From Pulveribacter suum (lineage in GTDB: Bacteria; Pseudomonadota; Gammaproteobacteria; Burkholderiales; Burkholderiaceae_C): DNA of 64,000 nt. A program made the translations under genes and the position numbers. Positions within the stretch are counted from its first letter, which is position 1, and the number at the start of each line of letters is the position of its first letter. The notes beneath the pieces were generated by a model that ran no database searches, was not told the DNA's origin, and saw nothing but the letters and a program-made list of their open reading frames with translations. The stretch lies in the NCBI RefSeq assembly GCF_003013695.1, contig NZ_CP027792.1:2934501-2998500 (forward strand), given 5' to 3'. Of this stretch, positions 30,496 through 41,836 are shown piece after piece.

Positions 30496-31004
30496 GCGTG
30501 CGCCCCGTGCGCGCGCCCGAAAGGGCGCGGCTGGGCCTGGCGGTGCTGGCCGCCGCCTGGCTGGCCGGTTGCGCCAAGCCCCCGCGCCCGGCAGAAGGCG
30601 AAGACCGCGCGGACCGTTGGAGCGGGCGCTTGGCCGTGCAGGTGGACGACGCCGCGGCGCAGTCCTTCAGCGCCGGCTTCGTGCTGTCCGGCTCGGCCCG
30701 CGAGGGCACGCTCACGCTCTACAACCCGCTGGGCAACACGCTGGCCGAGCTTGGCTGGCAGCCCGGCCGGGCCCTGCTCAAGACGGGCGGGCAACTGCGT
30801 GAATCACCTTCGCTGCACGACCTGGTACGCGAGCTCACGGGCACCGAGCTGCCGATCGAAGCCCTGTTCGGCTGGCTGCACGGCCAGGCCGTGCAGGCCT
30901 CGGGGTGGCAGGCCGACCTGTCGCGCCTGACGGACGGCCGGCTGGTGGCCACGCGCCATACGCCCGCGCCGCAGGCCGTGCTGCGTCTGGTGCTGGAACG
31001 CTGA
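30492..31004 (+). CDS. lolB: Outer-membrane lipoprotein LolB
   Basis: Accepts lipoproteins from LolA and inserts them into the outer membrane. The 170-residue protein has the lipobox AAAWLAGC (Cys near residue 27), RWSGRLAVQVDD, FVLSGSAREGTLTLYNPLG with the exposed hydrophobic loop, and GWLHGQAV further on. Start is a GTG at 30492 overlapping the upstream stop as GTGA, so translation is coupled. ispE begins six bases after its stop. Confidence 0.92.
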   Translation: MSVRPVRAPERARLGLAVLAAAWLAGCAKPPRPAEGEDRADRWSGRLAVQVDDAAAQSFSAGFVLSGSAREGTLTLYNPLGNTLAELGWQPGRALLKTGGQLRESPSLHDLVRELTGTELPIEALFGWLHGQAVQASGWQADLSRLTDGRLVATRHTPAPQAVLRLVLER

Positions 31005-31010
31005 AGGCCC

Positions 31011-31865
31011 ATGCGCGCGCTGCACGACGTGCCGGCTCCGGCCAAGCTCAACCTGTTTTTGCACATCACGGGCCGCCGCCCGGACGGCTACCACCTGCTG
31101 CAGTCGGCCTTCATGCTGCTGGACTGGCAGGACACGCTGCATTTCGAGCGCCGCACGACCGCCAGCGCCCTCACCCGCAAGGACCTGGGTGCACCGCTGC
31201 CGGCGGACGACCTGTGCCTGCGCGCCGCCCGGGCGCTGCAGCGCGCCACCGGCTGTACCCAGGGCGCGCACATCACTGTGGACAAGCGCATACCGGCGCA
31301 AGCCGGCATGGGCGGGGGCTCGTCGGACGCGGCCAGCACGCTGCTGGCGCTCAACCGCCTGTGGGGCCTGGGCCTGACACGCGCGCAGCTGCAGGCCATC
31401 GGCGTGGAACTGGGCGCCGACGTGCCGTTCTTTTTGTGCGGCAGCAACGCCTGGGTCGAGGGAATCGGTGACATAATCTTGCCTCTTGAGTTGCCGCAGG
31501 CTCTCGAATCCGCACACTTCGTGGTGGTCAAGCCCGAAGCCGGACTGGATACAAAAACAATTTTTTCCAGTCCCTTTCTCAAGCGTGATTCAGAGCGTGC
31601 TACAATCTTGGACTTTGCTGCAGCGCCCAAAAGTTTCGGAAGAAACGACCTGCAGCCAGTCGCCCAGGCGCTGTGCCCCGAAGTCGAACAAGCCATCGAG
31701 TGGCTTGCCGCCAAGGGGCTTCAAGCCCGGATGACCGGCTCGGGAAGCGCGGTGTTTGCACAAGTGGCACATGCGGTTGACCTGCTCGATGCACCCGCAG
31801 CATGGCAGGTTCGCATGTGCAAAAGTCTTGGGGTTCATCCGCTCGGCGGCTGGGCTCAAGATTGA
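31011..31865 (+). CDS. ispE: 4-diphosphocytidyl-2-C-methyl-D-erythritol kinase
   Basis: GHMP kinase of the MEP isoprenoid pathway. The 284-residue protein has the N-terminal PAPAKLNLFLHITGRRPDGY motif, the ATP loop QAGMGGGSSDAAS near residue 97-109, GADVPFFL, and the C-terminal MTGSGSAVFA. From about residue 145 onward the DNA is visibly less GC-rich (31440-31800), with runs of A and T, and includes a candidate promoter for the downstream tRNA-Gln. The protein motifs remain intact there. Confidence 0.96.
   Translation: MRALHDVPAPAKLNLFLHITGRRPDGYHLLQSAFMLLDWQDTLHFERRTTASALTRKDLGAPLPADDLCLRAARALQRATGCTQGAHITVDKRIPAQAGMGGGSSDAASTLLALNRLWGLGLTRAQLQAIGVELGADVPFFLCGSNAWVEGIGDIILPLELPQALESAHFVVVKPEAGLDTKTIFSSPFLKRDSERATILDFAAAPKSFGRNDLQPVAQALCPEVEQAIEWLAAKGLQARMTGSGSAVFAQVAHAVDLLDAPAAWQVRMCKSLGVHPLGGWAQD
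31596..31606 (+). promoter_or_regulatory. Candidate promoter inside ispE (CGTGCTACAAT)
   Basis: The 11-mer CGTGCTACAAT is identical to that preceding tRNA-Arg at 8168-8178. It lies 299 bases before tRNA-Gln within an AT-richer part of ispE and could drive tRNA-Gln and prs. No convincing -35 was found. Confidence 0.4.
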
Positions 31866-31904
31866 AAGATATGGGGTTTTCTGGCCACGCCAGGGGACCT
31901 GTGT

Positions 31905-31981
31905 AGGGGAGTCGCCAAGTTGGTCAAGGCACCGGATTTTGATTCCGGCATGCGAGGGTTCGAGTCCTTCCTCCCCTGCCA
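31905..31981 (+). tRNA. tRNA-Gln (anticodon TTG)
   Basis: A 77-nt cloverleaf with encoded CCA. Acceptor arms AGGGGAG and CTCCCCT pair fully with an A-T first pair, discriminator G as expected for Gln, anticodon stem CCGGA/TCCGG around the loop TTTTGAT. Located between ispE and prs, as is usual in betaproteobacteria; likely co-transcribed. Confidence 0.97.
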
Positions 31982-32026
31982 AATTTCTTCAGTCCCTCAC
32001 GGGACGTGACATCAGCCGAGTTGCTC

Positions 32027-32992
32027 ATGCAAGCCAATCACCCTGATTTCATGGTTTTCACGGGCAATGCCAATCCGGCGCTGGCCTCCGAGATCGCTCA
32101 GAACATGGGCACCAGCCTGGGCGCAATTGACGTGGGCCGGTTCTCCGACGGCGAAGTCATCGTCGAGATCAAGCAGAACGTGCGTGCCCGCGACGTGTTC
32201 GTGGTGCAGTCCACCTGCCAGCCCACCAACGAAAACCTGATGGAACTGCTCATCATGGTCGATGCGCTCAAGCGCGCCTCGGCCGAGCGCATCAGTGCCG
32301 TCATTCCCTACTTCGGCTACGCCCGCCAGGACCGCCGCCCGCGCTCCACCCGCGTGCCGATCTCGGCCAAGGTCGTGGCCAACATGCTGCAGGCCGTGGG
32401 CGTGAACCGCGTGCTGACCATGGACCTGCACGCCGACCAGATCCAGGGTTTCTTCGACATCCCGGTGGACAACATCTACGCTTCGCCGGTGCTGCTGGGC
32501 GACCTGAACCAGAAGAAGTACGACGACCTGATCGTCGTCAGCCCCGACGTGGGCGGCGTGGTGCGCGCCCGTGCGCTGGCCAAGCAGCTGGGCTGCGACC
32601 TGGCCATCATCGACAAGCGCCGCCCGAAGGCCAACGTGTCCGAGGTGATGCACGTGATCGGCGAGGTCGAGGGCCGCAACTGCGTCGTCATGGACGACAT
32701 GATCGACACCGCCGGCACGCTGGTCAAAGCCGCCGAGGTACTCAAGGAGCGCGGTGCGCAAAAGGTCTATGCCTACTGCACGCACCCCATCTTCTCCGGC
32801 CCGGCCATCGAGCGCATCGCGGGTGGCTCGGCGCTCGACGAGGTGGTCGTCACCAACACCATTCCCTTGAGCGACGCCGCCAGGGCGTGTTCCAAGATCC
32901 GCCAGCTGTCCGTGGCACCGCTGATCGCCGAGACGATCCGGCGCATCGCCAAGGGCGACTCGGTCATGAGTCTGTTCTCGGAGCAGGCGTAA
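32027..32992 (+). CDS. prs: Ribose-phosphate pyrophosphokinase
   Basis: Makes PRPP from ribose 5-phosphate and ATP for nucleotide, histidine and NAD synthesis. The 321-residue protein has [11 protein letters not shown], the [11 protein letters not shown] loop, the metal and flexible-loop region [17 protein letters not shown], and the PRPP-binding [15 protein letters not shown] near residue 220. I use ATG 32027 ([14 protein letters not shown]); a GTG seven codons earlier is the alternative. It follows tRNA-Gln by 45 bases. Confidence 0.97.
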   Translation: MQANHPDFMVFTGNANPALASEIAQNMGTSLGAIDVGRFSDGEVIVEIKQNVRARDVFVVQSTCQPTNENLMELLIMVDALKRASAERISAVIPYFGYARQDRRPRSTRVPISAKVVANMLQAVGVNRVLTMDLHADQIQGFFDIPVDNIYASPVLLGDLNQKKYDDLIVVSPDVGGVVRARALAKQLGCDLAIIDKRRPKANVSEVMHVIGEVEGRNCVVMDDMIDTAGTLVKAAEVLKERGAQKVYAYCTHPIFSGPAIERIAGGSALDEVVVTNTIPLSDAARACSKIRQLSVAPLIAETIRRIAKGDSVMSLFSEQA

Positions 32993-33018
32993 ACGCCCAG
33001 TCTTCAGAACACAACGCA

Positions 33019-33052
33019 GGCCCCGCCCCTTCCATGGGACCGGGGCCGTTTT
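33019..33052 (+). terminator. Probable terminator between prs and rplY
   Basis: A 7-bp stem GGCCCCG/CGGGGCC with a 15-base loop, itself able to pair CCC with GGG, then GTTTTC. It lies 27 bases after the prs stop. Confidence 0.55.
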
Positions 33053-33103
33053 CAACAGTGGGCCGAGCTGGTCGCGGCCGGCCCCCATCAGGAGTTAACC
33101 ATC

Positions 33104-33727
33104 ATGCAATTCGTCGCTTTTGAGCGCGCCAAGCAAGGTACGGGTGCGAGCCGCCGCCTGCGCATCACGGGTCGCGCACCCGGCATCGTGTACGGCGGCA
33201 GCGCCGAGCCCCAGCTGATCGAGCTGGACCACAACGCCCTGTGGCACGCGCTGAAGAAGGAAGCCTTCCACTCCAGCATCCTGGACATGGAAGTGAACGG
33301 CCAGACAGCCAAGGTGCTGCTGCGCGACGTGCAGTACCACCCCTTCAAGCAGCAGGTGCTGCACGTGGACTTCCAGCGCGTGGACGAGCGCACCCGCGTG
33401 CACCTGAAGGTGCCGCTGCACTTCGAAGGCGTGGAGGAATCCCCCGCCGTGAAGCTGGAAGGCTGCACCGTGACCCCCGTGGTGCACGAGCTGGACGTGG
33501 TCTGCATGCCCTCGCAGCTGCCCGAGTTCCTGAAGGTGGACCTGAGCCAGCTGACTGCCAAGACGGCGCCTGGCGTGCAGTCCGTCAAGACGCCCCACGG
33601 CGTCAAGGTGGTCGTGCGCGGCTCCAACAAGAACCCTCCCCTGGTGTCGATCAAGCTGCCCGAAGTGGTGGTGGATACCGCCGCTGCAGCGCCCGCAGCC
33701 GCTCCGGCCAAGAAGGGCAAGAAGTAA
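33104..33727 (+). CDS. rplY: 50S ribosomal protein L25 (CTC form)
   Basis: 5S rRNA-binding protein. The 207-residue product is the long CTC/TL5 form: an N-terminal L25 domain (about 1-95, with [13 protein letters not shown] and [20 protein letters not shown]) and a C-terminal beta domain ([21 protein letters not shown]), ending in an Ala-rich tail with KKGKK. Start ATG 33104 has a GGAG site. It lies between prs and pth, the standard order. Confidence 0.96.
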   Translation: MQFVAFERAKQGTGASRRLRITGRAPGIVYGGSAEPQLIELDHNALWHALKKEAFHSSILDMEVNGQTAKVLLRDVQYHPFKQQVLHVDFQRVDERTRVHLKVPLHFEGVEESPAVKLEGCTVTPVVHELDVVCMPSQLPEFLKVDLSQLTAKTAPGVQSVKTPHGVKVVVRGSNKNPPLVSIKLPEVVVDTAAAAPAAAPAKKGKK

Positions 33728-33784
33728 TCCACTGACCGGATTGCTTCGCGCCGCGCGGCAGGCTCTGGCCTGCTGCCATGCCAC

Positions 33785-33807
33785 ACGGCCCGCCTCGCGC
33801 GGGCCGT
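33785..33807 (+). terminator. Hairpin between rplY and pth
   Basis: Perfect 9-bp stem ACGGCCCGC/GCGGGCCGT with a five-base loop, followed by TGTCCTTT. The T-run is poor, so termination may be partial. Confidence 0.6.
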
Positions 33808-33851
33808 TGTCCTTTGTGCGCCAGGCTGGCGCGTTCCGGATAATCCGCCAG

Positions 33852-34466
33852 ATGATCAGACTGTTTGTAGGCTTGGGCAACCCCGGGCCGGAGTACGAGG
33901 GCACCCGCCACAACGCGGGTTTCCAGTGGGTGGACGAGGTGGCGCGCCAGCTCAAGGTGACGCTGGTGCCCGAGCGCAGCTACTGGGGCTTGGCCGCGCG
34001 CGCCAGCGTGCAGGGCACCAATGTGTGGCTGCTCAAGCCCCAGACCTACATGAACCTGTCGGGCAAGTCGGTGGCGGCCCTGGCGCGCTTTTTCAAGATC
34101 GCCCCGGACGAGGTGCTGGTGGCGCACGACGAGCTGGACTTCGAGCCCGGCACCACCCGGCTCAAGAAGGGCGGCAGCCACGGCGGGCACAACGGCCTGC
34201 GCGACATCCACGCCCAGCTGGGCTCGCCCGACTACTGGCGGCTGCGCATCGGCATCGGCCACCCGGGCGTCAAGTCCGAGGTGGTGCACTGGGTGCTCAA
34301 GCGCCCCGCCCAACCCGAGCGCGAGTGCATCGAGGACAGCCTGCAGCACACCCTGAAGGCCCTGCCGGTGCTGCTGTCCGGCGACATGGAAAAGGCCGTG
34401 CAGCAGATCAACACCGTCAAGCCGCCACGGCCCAAGCCACCACGCCCAGCGCCAGCGCCGGCTTGA
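33852..34466 (+). CDS. pth: Peptidyl-tRNA hydrolase
   Basis: Recycles tRNA by hydrolysing peptidyl-tRNA dropped from ribosomes. The 204-residue protein has the catalytic His20 within [15 protein letters not shown], Asn in PQTYMNLSG, the VAHDELDF loop with catalytic Asp, and [15 protein letters not shown] Pro/Lys-rich tail ([15 protein letters not shown]) extends past the usual end. ATG 33852 gives the standard [10 protein letters not shown] opening. Confidence 0.96.
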   Translation: MIRLFVGLGNPGPEYEGTRHNAGFQWVDEVARQLKVTLVPERSYWGLAARASVQGTNVWLLKPQTYMNLSGKSVAALARFFKIAPDEVLVAHDELDFEPGTTRLKKGGSHGGHNGLRDIHAQLGSPDYWRLRIGIGHPGVKSEVVHWVLKRPAQPERECIEDSLQHTLKALPVLLSGDMEKAVQQINTVKPPRPKPPRPAPAPA

Positions 34467-34475
34467 TTCAAAAAA

Positions 34476-34519
34476 GAGAGCTGCCGGCGCTTGCCCCATA
34501 AGGGCTGGAGGCCAAAAAG
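34476..34519. repeat. Dispersed semi-palindromic repeat, degenerate (copy H)
   Basis: AGAGCTGCCGGCGCTTG followed by a degenerate second arm, between the convergent pth and ferredoxin genes. Confidence 0.5.
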
Positions 34520-34523
34520 ACCC

Positions 34524-35921
<1,398 letters not shown>

Positions 35922-35923
<2 letters not shown>

Positions 35924-35953
35924 GCCCCCGCCCAGCCACCCTGCTGGGGGCTC
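35922..35953 (+). other. Hairpin at the dppB-dppC-like junction
   Basis: GAGCCCCC (starting within the stop codon) pairs with GGGGGCTC, 8 bp with a 16-base loop. The next gene has a strong GGAGGTGA ribosome site just downstream of it. Confidence 0.6.
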
Positions 35954-35984
35954 GCCCCGCAGTGCGAAGCACGGAGGTGACCCC

Positions 35985-36815
35985 ATGAGGGCGGCGCGCC
36001 TGCCGCGCGCGCTGCGCCACCGCAGCCTGGTGCTGGGCGCCCTGCTCACGCTGGCCCTGGTCGCCGCGGCCCTGCTGTCCTTCGTCTGGACGCCCTGGCC
36101 GCCCTACGAGATGGACATGGACAGCGCCCTGGCCGCGCCCAGCCGCATGCACTGGCTGGGCACCGACGCTTTCGGGCGCGACGTGGCTTCGCTGCTGCTG
36201 GTGGGCGCACGCGCCACCATCGCCGTAGGGGTGATCGCCGTGGGCATCGGCTTGGCGGTGGGCACGCTGGCCGGCCTGCTGGCTGCCGCGCGCCGCGGCT
36301 GGGTGGACGAGCTGATCATGCGCGTGGCCGACTTCACCTTCGCCTTTCCGGCGCTGCTGCTGGCCATCATGCTGACCACCGTTTATGGCCCCGGCATGGT
36401 CAACGCCATCATCGCCATCGGCATCTTCTACATCCCCACCTTTGCCCGCGTCACGCGCGCTTCGGCGCAGGCCGTGTGGACGCGCGAATACGTGCTGGCC
36501 GCACGCGCCAGCGGCAAGGGCGCGGCGCGCATCACGCTGGAGCACGTGCTGCCCAACATCGCTCCGGTGCTGATCGTGCAGGCCACCATCCAGTTCGCCC
36601 TCGCCGTGCTGGCCGAAGCCGCGCTGTCCTACCTCGGCCTGGGCACGCAGCCGCCCCAGCCTTCCTGGGGCCGCATGCTGGCCGAGGCGCAGACGCTGAT
36701 GCTCCAGGCGCCGCTGCTGGCTGTCTGGCCGGGCGTGGCCATCGCCCTGGCCGTGCTGGGCCTGAACCTGCTGGGCGACGGGCTGCGCGACGTGCTCGAC
36801 CCGCGCATGAAATGA
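35985..36815 (+). CDS. Peptide-type ABC transporter permease (DppC-like)
   Basis: Second permease subunit, 276 residues. Features include the N-terminal helix, the HWLGTDAFGRDVASLLLVGAR segment (about residue 56-76) diagnostic of DppC/OppC, and the EAA loop AARASGKGAARITLEHVLPN near residue 170. Translation begins at ATG 35985, four bases after a perfect GGAGGTGA. It lies 61 bases after the first permease. Confidence 0.94.
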   Translation: MRAARLPRALRHRSLVLGALLTLALVAAALLSFVWTPWPPYEMDMDSALAAPSRMHWLGTDAFGRDVASLLLVGARATIAVGVIAVGIGLAVGTLAGLLAAARRGWVDELIMRVADFTFAFPALLLAIMLTTVYGPGMVNAIIAIGIFYIPTFARVTRASAQAVWTREYVLAARASGKGAARITLEHVLPNIAPVLIVQATIQFALAVLAEAALSYLGLGTQPPQPSWGRMLAEAQTLMLQAPLLAVWPGVAIALAVLGLNLLGDGLRDVLDPRMK

Positions 36816-36830
36816 GGAGCACCCCCCTGA

Positions 36831-36923
36831 GCGGCTGCGCCGCTTCCCCCCTCTCTCGCCGCGCTGCGCGCGGCGGGAGGGGGGACGACGCCACTGGATC
36901 GGCGAAGCCGGATCCACGGCGTC
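36831..36923 (+). other. Three tandem hairpins in the permease-ATPase gap
   Basis: A 159-base gap holds a small GCGGC/GCCGC stem (36831-36843), a very stable stem of about 17 bp around TGC (36848-36884), and a bulged stem built on GACGCC/GGCGTC and TGGATC/GGATCCA (36887-36923). No T-run and no coding signal. Confidence 0.7.
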
Positions 36924-36974
36924 TGCTGGCCTGGTGCGGTCGTGTGCGGGGCGCGCTGCCCGTGACAATGAGGC

Positions 36975-37964
36975 ATGGATAAGGTGCAGGCAGCTTTGCT
37001 TGAAGTACGCGACCTGCGCATCGCGCTGTCCACCCGGCGCGGTAGCGTGGAGGCCGTGCGCGGGATGGACTTCACCCTGGCGCGCGGCGAAACGCTGGGG
37101 CTGATCGGCGAATCGGGCAGCGGCAAGTCGCTCACGGCGCTGGCGCTCATGGGCCTGCTGCCGGACGGCGCGCAGGTGACGGGCAGCATCCGCCTGGACG
37201 GGCAGGAGCTGGTCGGCCTGGCGGACGCGCAGTGGTGCCGCCTGCGCGGCAACCGCATGGCGATGGTCTTTCAGGAGCCGATGACCGCGCTCAACCCGGT
37301 ACACCCCATCGGCCGGCAGGTGGCCGAGCCGCTGCGCCTGCACCGCGGCCTGTCGGCACGCCAGGCCCGGGCCGAGGCCATCGCTCTGCTGGAGCGCGTG
37401 GGCATCCAGCGTGCGGCCGAGCGGCTGGGCGCCTATCCGCACCAGTTCTCCGGCGGGCAGCGCCAGCGCATCACCATCGCCATGGCGCTGGCCTGCGGGC
37501 CGGACCTGCTGATTGCCGACGAGCCCACCACTGCGCTGGACGTGACGCTGCAGCAGCAGGTGCTGGAGCTGATCCAGGCCCTGGTGGCCGAGCGCGGCAT
37601 GGCGCTGCTCTTGATCTCGCACGACCTGGCGGTGATCGCCGGCGCCGTGCAGCGCACCCTGGTCATGTACGGCGGCACGGTGGTCGAGCAGGGGCCGACG
37701 CGCGCCGTCTTCAGTCGGCTGGCCCACCCCTACACCCAGGGCCTGTTCGCCGCGCGCCCGCAGCTGGGCGCCGGCCGCGTGTCGGGGCTGCGCCTGCCGA
37801 CCATTGCCGGCACCGTGCCCGAGCTGGCCGACCTGCCCCCCGGCTGCCCCTTTGCCGGCCGCTGCCCGCGCACCATCGCGCAGTGCAACGCCGCCCTGCC
37901 GCCGCCCGTGGCGCTGGGCGAAGGGCACACAGCGCGCTGCATCCGCCTGGGGGACAACGTTTGA
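36975..37964 (+). CDS. Peptide-type ABC transporter ATPase (DppD-like)
   Basis: First ATPase subunit, 329 residues. Walker A GESGSGKSLTA (about 46-56), Q-loop MVFQEPMTALNP, signature FSGGQRQRI, Walker B LLIADEPTTALD and the H-loop ISHDL are present. The C-terminal oligopeptide-transporter domain has its conserved CPFAGRCP segment. It follows a 159-base gap full of hairpins. Confidence 0.95.
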   Translation: MDKVQAALLEVRDLRIALSTRRGSVEAVRGMDFTLARGETLGLIGESGSGKSLTALALMGLLPDGAQVTGSIRLDGQELVGLADAQWCRLRGNRMAMVFQEPMTALNPVHPIGRQVAEPLRLHRGLSARQARAEAIALLERVGIQRAAERLGAYPHQFSGGQRQRITIAMALACGPDLLIADEPTTALDVTLQQQVLELIQALVAERGMALLLISHDLAVIAGAVQRTLVMYGGTVVEQGPTRAVFSRLAHPYTQGLFAARPQLGAGRVSGLRLPTIAGTVPELADLPPGCPFAGRCPRTIAQCNAALPPPVALGEGHTARCIRLGDNV

Positions 37965-37976
37965 GTGCTACCCTAT

Positions 37977-38021
37977 TGATAGCTGCTGGCGCTTGCTGCA
38001 CAAGCGCTACAGGCCTTTTTG
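37977..38021. repeat. Dispersed semi-palindromic repeat (copy I)
   Basis: TGATAGCTGCTGGCGCTTG, a four-base spacer, CAAGCGCTACAGG and a T-run, between the two ATPase genes. Very similar to copy D. Confidence 0.75.
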
Positions 38022-38055
38022 ACTCCTGTTTCGCCCGCCAGCCAGGAGCGCCCCC

Positions 38056-38856
<801 letters not shown>

Positions 38857-38932
38857 AAAGCACGCCAGGCACCGCCTTGTGCGGCGCACCATCACCGGGC
38901 CCGAACCGGCCCACCACAAGGAGACGCAAGCC

Positions 38933-40426
38933 ATGTTCAACCGCCGCACCGCGCTGGCCACGGGCGCCCTGGCCGCCAGCGTATTGACCACGCCGCTGCA
39001 GGCGCTGGCCCAGGCCGGCAAGAAGGACAGCGTGACGCTGGGCATGACGCTGGAGCCGCCGGGGCTGGACCCGACGGCCGGCGCCGCCTCGTCGATTGCC
39101 GAGATCACGCTCTACAACCTCTATGAGACGCTGACCAAGATCAACAGCGACGGCAGCGTCTCGCCCCTGCTGGCCGAAGGCTGGGAGGTCTCGCCCGATC
39201 TCAAAACCTACACCTTCCGCCTGCGCCGCGGCATCACCTTCCACAACGGCGAGCCGTTCAACGCCGAGGCCGTGAAGTTTTCGCTGGACCGCGCCGGCGG
39301 CGACAAGAGCACCAACAAGGACCGGCGCACCTTCGCCGCCCTGACCACACAGGTGGTGGACGAGCACACGGTGGTGGTCATCAACAAGGACATCGACCCG
39401 GACCTGCTGTTCCTGCTGGGCCAGGCCACGGCCGTCATCGTCGAGCCCAAGAGCGCGGACAGCAACGCCGCCAAGCCGGTGGGCACGGGCCCCTACAAGC
39501 TGGGGGCGTGGAGCCGGGGGGCCTCGGTGTCGCTGCTGGCCTGGGACCAGTGGCGCGACGCCTCCAAGATCCGCATCCGCCGCGCCCTCTTTCGCTTTAT
39601 CCCCGACCCGGCGGCGCAGGTCGCCGCGCTGCTGGCCGGCGACGTGGACGTCTTCCCCCGCGTCACGCCGCGCAGCATGGCGCAGTTCAAGGGCAACCCG
39701 CGCTTTCAGGTCCTCATCAGCGGCTCGCGCGCCAAGACCATCCTGGCGATGAACAACGCCAAGAAGCCCCTGGACGACGTGCGCGTGCGCCGCGCCATCG
39801 CGGCGGCCATCGACAGGAAGGCCGTCATCCAGGGCGCGGCCGACGGCCTGGGCGTGCCGATTGGCAGCCACTACGTGCCCGGGGCCTTCGGCTACGTGGA
39901 CACCACCGGCATCAACCCCTACGACCCGGACAAGGCCAGGCGCCTGCTGGCCGAGGCCGGTGTCAAGACGCCGCTCACCCTGACCATGACGCTGCCGCCC
40001 GCGCCGTATGCGCGCCAGGGCGGCGAGGTCATCGCCGCGCAGCTGGCCAAGGTGGGCATCACCGCCAAACTGCAGAACGTGGAATGGGCGCAGTGGCTGT
40101 CGGGCACCTACGGCAACAAGAACTACGACCTGACCATCATTTCGCACGTCGAGCCGTTGGATCTGGGCAACTTCGCCAAGCCGGACTACTACTGGGGCTA
40201 CCAGTCCGAGAAGTTCGACCAGCTGTACGAGCAGATCAAGAACGCCACCCGCCCGGCCGACCGCGCCCGCCTGCTGGGCGACGCGCAGCGCCTGCTGGCC
40301 GAGGACTGCGTGCATGCCTTTTTGTACCAGCCGCAGTGGGTCACCGTGGCCGCCAAGAACCTGCGCGGGCTGTGGAAGGACATGCCGGTGTTCGTCAACG
40401 ACCTGTCGGCGCTGTCCTGGGCATGA
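38933..40426 (+). CDS. Peptide-type ABC transporter substrate-binding protein
   Basis: Family 5 extracellular solute-binding protein, 497 residues. It starts MFNRRTALATGALAAS with a twin arginine followed by a hydrophobic stretch and likely cleavage at ALA-QA around residue 25; Sec or Tat export are both possible. The family landmarks YETLTKINSDG, LRRGITFHNGEPFNAEAVKFS and DVRVRRAIAAAIDRKAVIQG are clear. ATG 38933 has an AAGGAG site. Its stop overlaps the amidase start (ATGA). The ligand cannot be read from the sequence. Confidence 0.94.
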   Translation: MFNRRTALATGALAASVLTTPLQALAQAGKKDSVTLGMTLEPPGLDPTAGAASSIAEITLYNLYETLTKINSDGSVSPLLAEGWEVSPDLKTYTFRLRRGITFHNGEPFNAEAVKFSLDRAGGDKSTNKDRRTFAALTTQVVDEHTVVVINKDIDPDLLFLLGQATAVIVEPKSADSNAAKPVGTGPYKLGAWSRGASVSLLAWDQWRDASKIRIRRALFRFIPDPAAQVAALLAGDVDVFPRVTPRSMAQFKGNPRFQVLISGSRAKTILAMNNAKKPLDDVRVRRAIAAAIDRKAVIQGAADGLGVPIGSHYVPGAFGYVDTTGINPYDPDKARRLLAEAGVKTPLTLTMTLPPAPYARQGGEVIAAQLAKVGITAKLQNVEWAQWLSGTYGNKNYDLTIISHVEPLDLGNFAKPDYYWGYQSEKFDQLYEQIKNATRPADRARLLGDAQRLLAEDCVHAFLYQPQWVTVAAKNLRGLWKDMPVFVNDLSALSWA

Positions 40427-41826
40427 CCGGGCTGCACGAGCTGTCCGCGCGCGAGCTGCTGGCGGGCTACCGCGCGCGCAGTTTTTCTCCGGTGGAGGCC
40501 ACGCGCGCCGTGCTGGCGCACATCGAGCGCTGGGAGACGCAGCTGCACGCCACCTGGCTGCTGCGCCCCGAAGCGGCGCTGGCGCAGGCGCGCGCGAGCG
40601 AAGCGCGCTGGCTGCGCGGCGCCCCCTGCGGGCCGCTGGACGGCGTGCCGGCCACGCTCAAGGACAACATCGCCACCGCCGGCGACCCCACGCCGCTGGG
40701 CACGGCCGCCACCGACCTGGTGCCCGCGGCGCAGGATGCTCCGCCCGCCGCGCGCCTGGCCGAGGCCGGCGCGGTGCTGGTGGCCAAGACCACCATGCCC
40801 GACTTCGGCATGCTGTCCTCGGGCCTGTCGTCCTTCCACGCCCTGGCGCGCAACCCGTGGGACCTGTCCAGGGGGCCGGGCGGCTCCAGCTCCGGGGCAG
40901 GCGCCGCCGCCGCGGCGGGCTACGGGCCGCTGCACGTGGGCACGGACATCGGCGGCTCGGTGCGGCTGCCGGCCAGCTGGTGCGGCATCTTCACGCTCAA
41001 GCCCAGCCTGGGGCGCATCCCCATCGACCCGCCCTACACCGGCCGCGCCGCCGGCCCCATGACGCGCAGCGTGGGCGACGCGGCGTTGATGATGCAGGCA
41101 CTCAGCCGCCCCGACGCGCGCGACAGCATGAGCCTGCCGGCGCAAGCCATCGACTGGGAGGGCTACACCGGCGGCCCCGAATCGCTGCGCGGCCTGCGCT
41201 TGGGCCTGCTGCTGGACGCCGGCTGCGGCCTGCCCGTGCAGGGCGACGTGCGCGCCGCCGTGCAGGCCGCCGCGCAGCTGCTGGAGCAGGCGGGCGCCAC
41301 CATCGTGCCGATGCGGCCCTTCCTCACGCGCGCCATGCTGGACGGCATGGACCACTTCTGGCGCATGCGCTCGTACATGGACCTGCGCCTGCTGGCGCCC
41401 GAGCGCCAGGCGCGCGTGCTGCCCTTCATCCGCGACTGGGCCATGAGCGCAGCAGCGTTTGACGCCGCCCACGTCTATGAGGCCAGCCAGCAGTTTCACG
41501 CCACGCGGGTGGCCACGGTGCGCGCCTGCGCGCCCTTCGACTACGTGCTTTCGCCCGTCGCGCCCATCACTGCCTTTGCCGCCGAGCTGCCGGCGCCGAC
41601 GAACGACCCGCTGCGCCCGCTGGAGCACATCGCCTTCACCGTGCCCTACAACATGTCCGAGCAGCCGGCCGCGTCCGTCAACTGCGGCTTTGGCAGCACC
41701 GGACTGCCCATCGGACTGCAGATCGCCGGCCAGCGCTTCGACGACCTGGGCGTGCTGCGCGTGGCCCACGCCTTCGAGCAGCTGCGCGGGCCGCAGCGGC
41801 CCTGGCCACAACCGCCCCCGGCCTGA
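40423..41826 (+). CDS. Amidase (amidase-signature family)
   Basis: Hydrolase of 467 residues. The Ser-cisSer-Lys triad is intact: Lys80 in ATLKDN, cis-Ser155 in GPGGSSSG and nucleophile Ser179 in TDIGGSVR. The spacings (75 and 24) equal those of fatty-acid amide hydrolase. It resembles GatA-like and aryl-amide hydrolases but no gatB or gatC is nearby, so it is not a tRNA amidotransferase. Overlap with the binding protein (ATGA) suggests it processes the imported amide or peptide in the cytoplasm. Confidence 0.92.
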   Translation: MTGLHELSARELLAGYRARSFSPVEATRAVLAHIERWETQLHATWLLRPEAALAQARASEARWLRGAPCGPLDGVPATLKDNIATAGDPTPLGTAATDLVPAAQDAPPAARLAEAGAVLVAKTTMPDFGMLSSGLSSFHALARNPWDLSRGPGGSSSGAGAAAAAGYGPLHVGTDIGGSVRLPASWCGIFTLKPSLGRIPIDPPYTGRAAGPMTRSVGDAALMMQALSRPDARDSMSLPAQAIDWEGYTGGPESLRGLRLGLLLDAGCGLPVQGDVRAAVQAAAQLLEQAGATIVPMRPFLTRAMLDGMDHFWRMRSYMDLRLLAPERQARVLPFIRDWAMSAAAFDAAHVYEASQQFHATRVATVRACAPFDYVLSPVAPITAFAAELPAPTNDPLRPLEHIAFTVPYNMSEQPAASVNCGFGSTGLPIGLQIAGQRFDDLGVLRVAHAFEQLRGPQRPWPQPPPA

Positions 41827-41836
41827 AAAATATGCA

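Noticed and set aside
39508..40422. A 5' extension of the amidase frame into the binding-protein gene
   Set aside because: The extension is low-complexity out-of-frame sequence; the ATG at 40423 with an ATGA overlap gives the family N-terminus.
40423..41826. GatA subunit of a tRNA amidotransferase
   Set aside because: No gatB or gatC nearby, and the gene is coupled to an ABC importer; only the shared amidase signature supports GatA.
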